This document shows, piece by piece, positions 22,909 through 24,937 of a stretch of 24,937 nt of DNA (position 1 is its first letter; each line of letters starts with the position of its first letter). The position numbers and the translations under genes were made by a program. Source of the stretch: an uncultured Acetatifactor sp. (GTDB lineage Bacteria; Bacillota; Clostridia; Lachnospirales; Lachnospiraceae). The notes below the pieces were generated by a model. That model was given only the letters and a program-made list of their open reading frames with translations, searched no databases and was not told where the DNA came from. The stretch is taken from the NCBI GenBank assembly GCA_910589655.1, contig CAJUTJ010000128.1:1-24937 (forward strand). The letters are read 5' to 3'.

Positions 22909-22954
22909 TCCGTTTCGGGACTGTTTTTCTTATTCCAGTTCCGTCCCTTTTTAC

Positions 22955-24772
22955 TTATTTTTCATAGTATTGTGACTGAGTGTGGAACATGGCGGCGTAT
23001 GCGCCTTGTTTTGCCATCAGTTCCTCATGGCCTCCTTCTTCCGTTATCCTTCCGTTTTCCATGTACAGGATGCGGTCGCAGAATCGGGTGGAACTGAGTC
23101 TGTGGGAGATGAAGATACTGGTTTTGTCCTTTGTCATGTCATAGTATTTTTCATAGAGCTTACTTTCCGCCAAGGGATCCAGAGCGGCGGTAGGTTCATC
23201 CAGAATCAATACCGGGGCATCTTTGTACAAAGCCCTTGCCAGCATCAGTCTTTGCAGCTCCCCGCCGGAAAACGTCACGCCGGAAGGGTCGATATCCTTA
23301 TTCAAATAAGCCAGCTCTTTCTTCTCCATATTCTGTACTCTTTCCCACAATCCGGCTTTCGTCAGGCTCAGCTTTAACCGCTCCTTATCGGCGGAAGCTT
23401 CCTCCTTACAGGATATATTGTCTTCCACACTGAATGAAAAAGCGAACACCTCCTGAAATACCACCGCAAATTCCCTAAAATAATCTTTTCCGGAAAAAAG
23501 GGAAATGTCTTTTCCGTCCAGATATATTTTCCCCGAATCCGGGCGGTAGAGGCCGCAGATGAGCTTTATCAATGTAGATTTTCCTGCGCCGTTCATACCT
23601 ACCAGCGCTATTTTTTCCCCGGGAGTAATTGTCAGGGACAGGTCACGGATGGTATCCTCCCTGCCTTCCCCATACCGGAAGGAAACATGTTCTAAGCGGA
23701 TTTCATGGATCTGCCCCGGCCGGTCTATCGGCTCCTCCCCGCCGTATTTCTTATCTGCAAAGTCCAGAAAAGTACGGTATTCCCCCACATACCTTGCGTT
23801 TTCCAGCGCTCTGGTAACTGCGTCCAGCAGCGGGGTCATCCAATTGCCGAATCCCGCAGCCACACCGATGTAGATTAGAAAGGCACTGAGCTCCATTCTT
23901 CCCTGCATCATCTGACGGATGAGATAACCGTACACCAGCAAATCTCTTGCGAAAGCGAGAAGCAGTTCTACTGTACGTGCTTTTCCCGTGTTTGTGGCCC
24001 ACCACTTGATCCCCCAGCGGATAAAATCTTTCTTTAATTTGTCAAATTCTACGGCAAACCGGTTCCACATATGGTACATCCGGATATCCTTGCCATAGGC
24101 GGGAACCATTATCTCCTTGCCGAGACTGTTGTAATCCAGCCATGCCTTTTCATATTTTTCATCGTATTTTACGGCACGTTTATGCCCGTAAAAATGAACG
24201 GCGGCGGCTGCCCCGGCGACTGTCAATGACAGCAGCAGAATTCCCAAGCTCTGCCTGCCTATGACGACGGAATACAGAATCAGGCCAAGCAGATTTATGA
24301 AAAAGTTCTCAAAAGCCTGTAAAAACGCTTCTATTCCTTTTTTTCCGCCGTAATATAGATTCATTTTTGCACTTTGCAGCTTCTTCTGCCCCGATTCACT
24401 TTCAAACTCCTGATAGTCGGCATCCATAGCGGCTCCGAAATATTGGTCCCCCAGATGAATACGCAAAAGGAACCTCCTCTTCTTGCACCTGCCATCCAAA
24501 TACCCTTTTGCAATCAGCATCCCTTGCAGAACAATGACATATCCCGCCAAAACAAGAAATATCCTTTCCGGTATCCACCCGCTTCCCAGCAGATATACCA
24601 CAGCGCCGGGCAGCGCCATTGCCAGAAAAGGATGTATCACCGCAATTGCCACAAACAGAGCCGACAGAAAATAATAGGAACCCCCTTCTCTCTCCCTCAT
24701 CCAGACAAAAGCCATTCCATAATTACTCCAAACAGAATAAGAATGTACGCTTTGTTTCGATTTGTTCTTCAT
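22955..24772 (-). CDS. ABC exporter half-transporter (permease-ATPase), 605 aa
   Basis: The membrane domain (about 30-325, six helices) is fused to an ABC ATPase (about 357-600). Walker A is GMNGAGKST (392-400), Q-loop Gln440, signature FSGGE (501-505), Walker B VLILDEP with Glu526 and H-loop His557, all canonical. It is first of the exporter pair on the minus strand, followed after 182 bases by the 631-residue partner; the two share layout but are clearly diverged, as in heterodimeric exporters. The frame is open 23 codons upstream, but GGGAGG lies eight bases before the ATG at 24772. No precursor peptide or modifying enzyme is adjacent, so cargo is unknown. Confidence 0.93.
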   Translation of the reverse strand: MKNKSKQSVHSYSVWSNYGMAFVWMREREGGSYYFLSALFVAIAVIHPFLAMALPGAVVYLLGSGWIPERIFLVLAGYVIVLQGMLIAKGYLDGRCKKRRFLLRIHLGDQYFGAAMDADYQEFESESGQKKLQSAKMNLYYGGKKGIEAFLQAFENFFINLLGLILYSVVIGRQSLGILLLSLTVAGAAAAVHFYGHKRAVKYDEKYEKAWLDYNSLGKEIMVPAYGKDIRMYHMWNRFAVEFDKLKKDFIRWGIKWWATNTGKARTVELLLAFARDLLVYGYLIRQMMQGRMELSAFLIYIGVAAGFGNWMTPLLDAVTRALENARYVGEYRTFLDFADKKYGGEEPIDRPGQIHEIRLEHVSFRYGEGREDTIRDLSLTITPGEKIALVGMNGAGKSTLIKLICGLYRPDSGKIYLDGKDISLFSGKDYFREFAVVFQEVFAFSFSVEDNISCKEEASADKERLKLSLTKAGLWERVQNMEKKELAYLNKDIDPSGVTFSGGELQRLMLARALYKDAPVLILDEPTAALDPLAESKLYEKYYDMTKDKTSIFISHRLSSTRFCDRILYMENGRITEEGGHEELMAKQGAYAAMFHTQSQYYEK

Positions 24773-24860
24773 TATCCTTACCTCCCTGTACACCTCGGTA
24801 GTGTCAAATCTACCTCTATGTTTTTTTATTACAAACCCCATATTTTCAAGGATTACACCA

Positions 24861-24878
24861 CTTTTTCAAAAGAAAAAG
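24861..24878. promoter_or_regulatory. Small hairpin in the leader of the exporter pair
   Basis: CTTTTTC (24861-24867) pairs with GAAAAAG (24872-24878) around four bases, about 90 bp before the exporter start. GGGAGG lies just upstream on the minus strand at about 24891. The stretch 24773-24937 otherwise has no gene, and I could not fix a promoter in it with confidence. Confidence 0.3.
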
Positions 24879-24937
24879 CAATGACCTCCCTTTTTTGTGT
24901 AAATACTATTACCAACCCACAAACACTGAAAGGAAAA

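Noticed and set aside
24840..24895. Short leader peptide with TTG start upstream of the exporter genes
   Set aside because: The GGGAGG site is only three bases from the TTG, too close for normal initiation, and the peptide has no attenuator-like codon run.

Overview
The window looks like a chromosomal segment of a Clostridia member, most likely a Lachnospiraceae-type gut bacterium. This rests on protein character (a 137-residue protein next to clpC/radA of a kind I recall from Lachnospiraceae, a three-helix protein like DUF6142, a YvyF-like zinc-ribbon protein), strong GGAGG-type ribosome binding sites, and a tRNA gene without an encoded CCA. The genus call is inference. Nearly all genes lie on the minus strand; the only plus-strand genes are a small AT-rich pair at 1166-1715.

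Layout: 1-290 holds a palindromic interspersed repeat cut by the window edge. 288-981 (minus) carries an uncharacterised 139-residue protein, then tRNA-Trp with its own promoter and terminator. 1084-2773 is an accessory patch: a DUF3796-like membrane protein overlapping an XRE regulator (plus), an orphan 184-residue protein (minus), and a second, complete copy of the palindromic repeat. 2782-4179 is a MATE exporter. 4606-9670 (minus) reads gntR, clpC, the 137-residue protein, radA: the clpC/radA end of the classical Firmicutes stress operon without ctsR-mcsA-mcsB or disA, and interrupted by a MITE-like inverted-repeat element. 9957-12688 is an alpha/beta-hydrolase and a membrane-anchored two-SH3 protein with a long Gln/Arg/Pro/Gly repeat tail. 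12868-17007 (minus) is a de novo purine operon purE-purM-purN-purD followed by a zinc-ribbon/HTH protein. 17180-20513 (minus) is pyrE, a 50-residue membrane peptide, a three-helix membrane protein, and an M29-type aminopeptidase with a long N-terminal extension. 20531-20839 is a decayed tyrosine integrase whose remains run right up to the pyrE ribosome binding site. 20876-24772 is a pair of ABC exporter half-transporters separated by a tandem repeat and a large nested hairpin.

How the parts work together: purE/M/N/D supply purine biosynthesis steps and pyrE makes OMP for pyrimidines. clpC and radA serve protein quality control and recombination. The MATE and ABC proteins are exporters. The most unusual content is not protein coding. 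It is the ~166 bp hairpin repeat with a 50-nt core, whose two copies differ by compensatory changes in the central stem and have different but self-complementary arms. Other items are the MITE-like element between clpC and its downstream gene, the integrase scar at pyrE, and the nested hairpin between the ABC genes.
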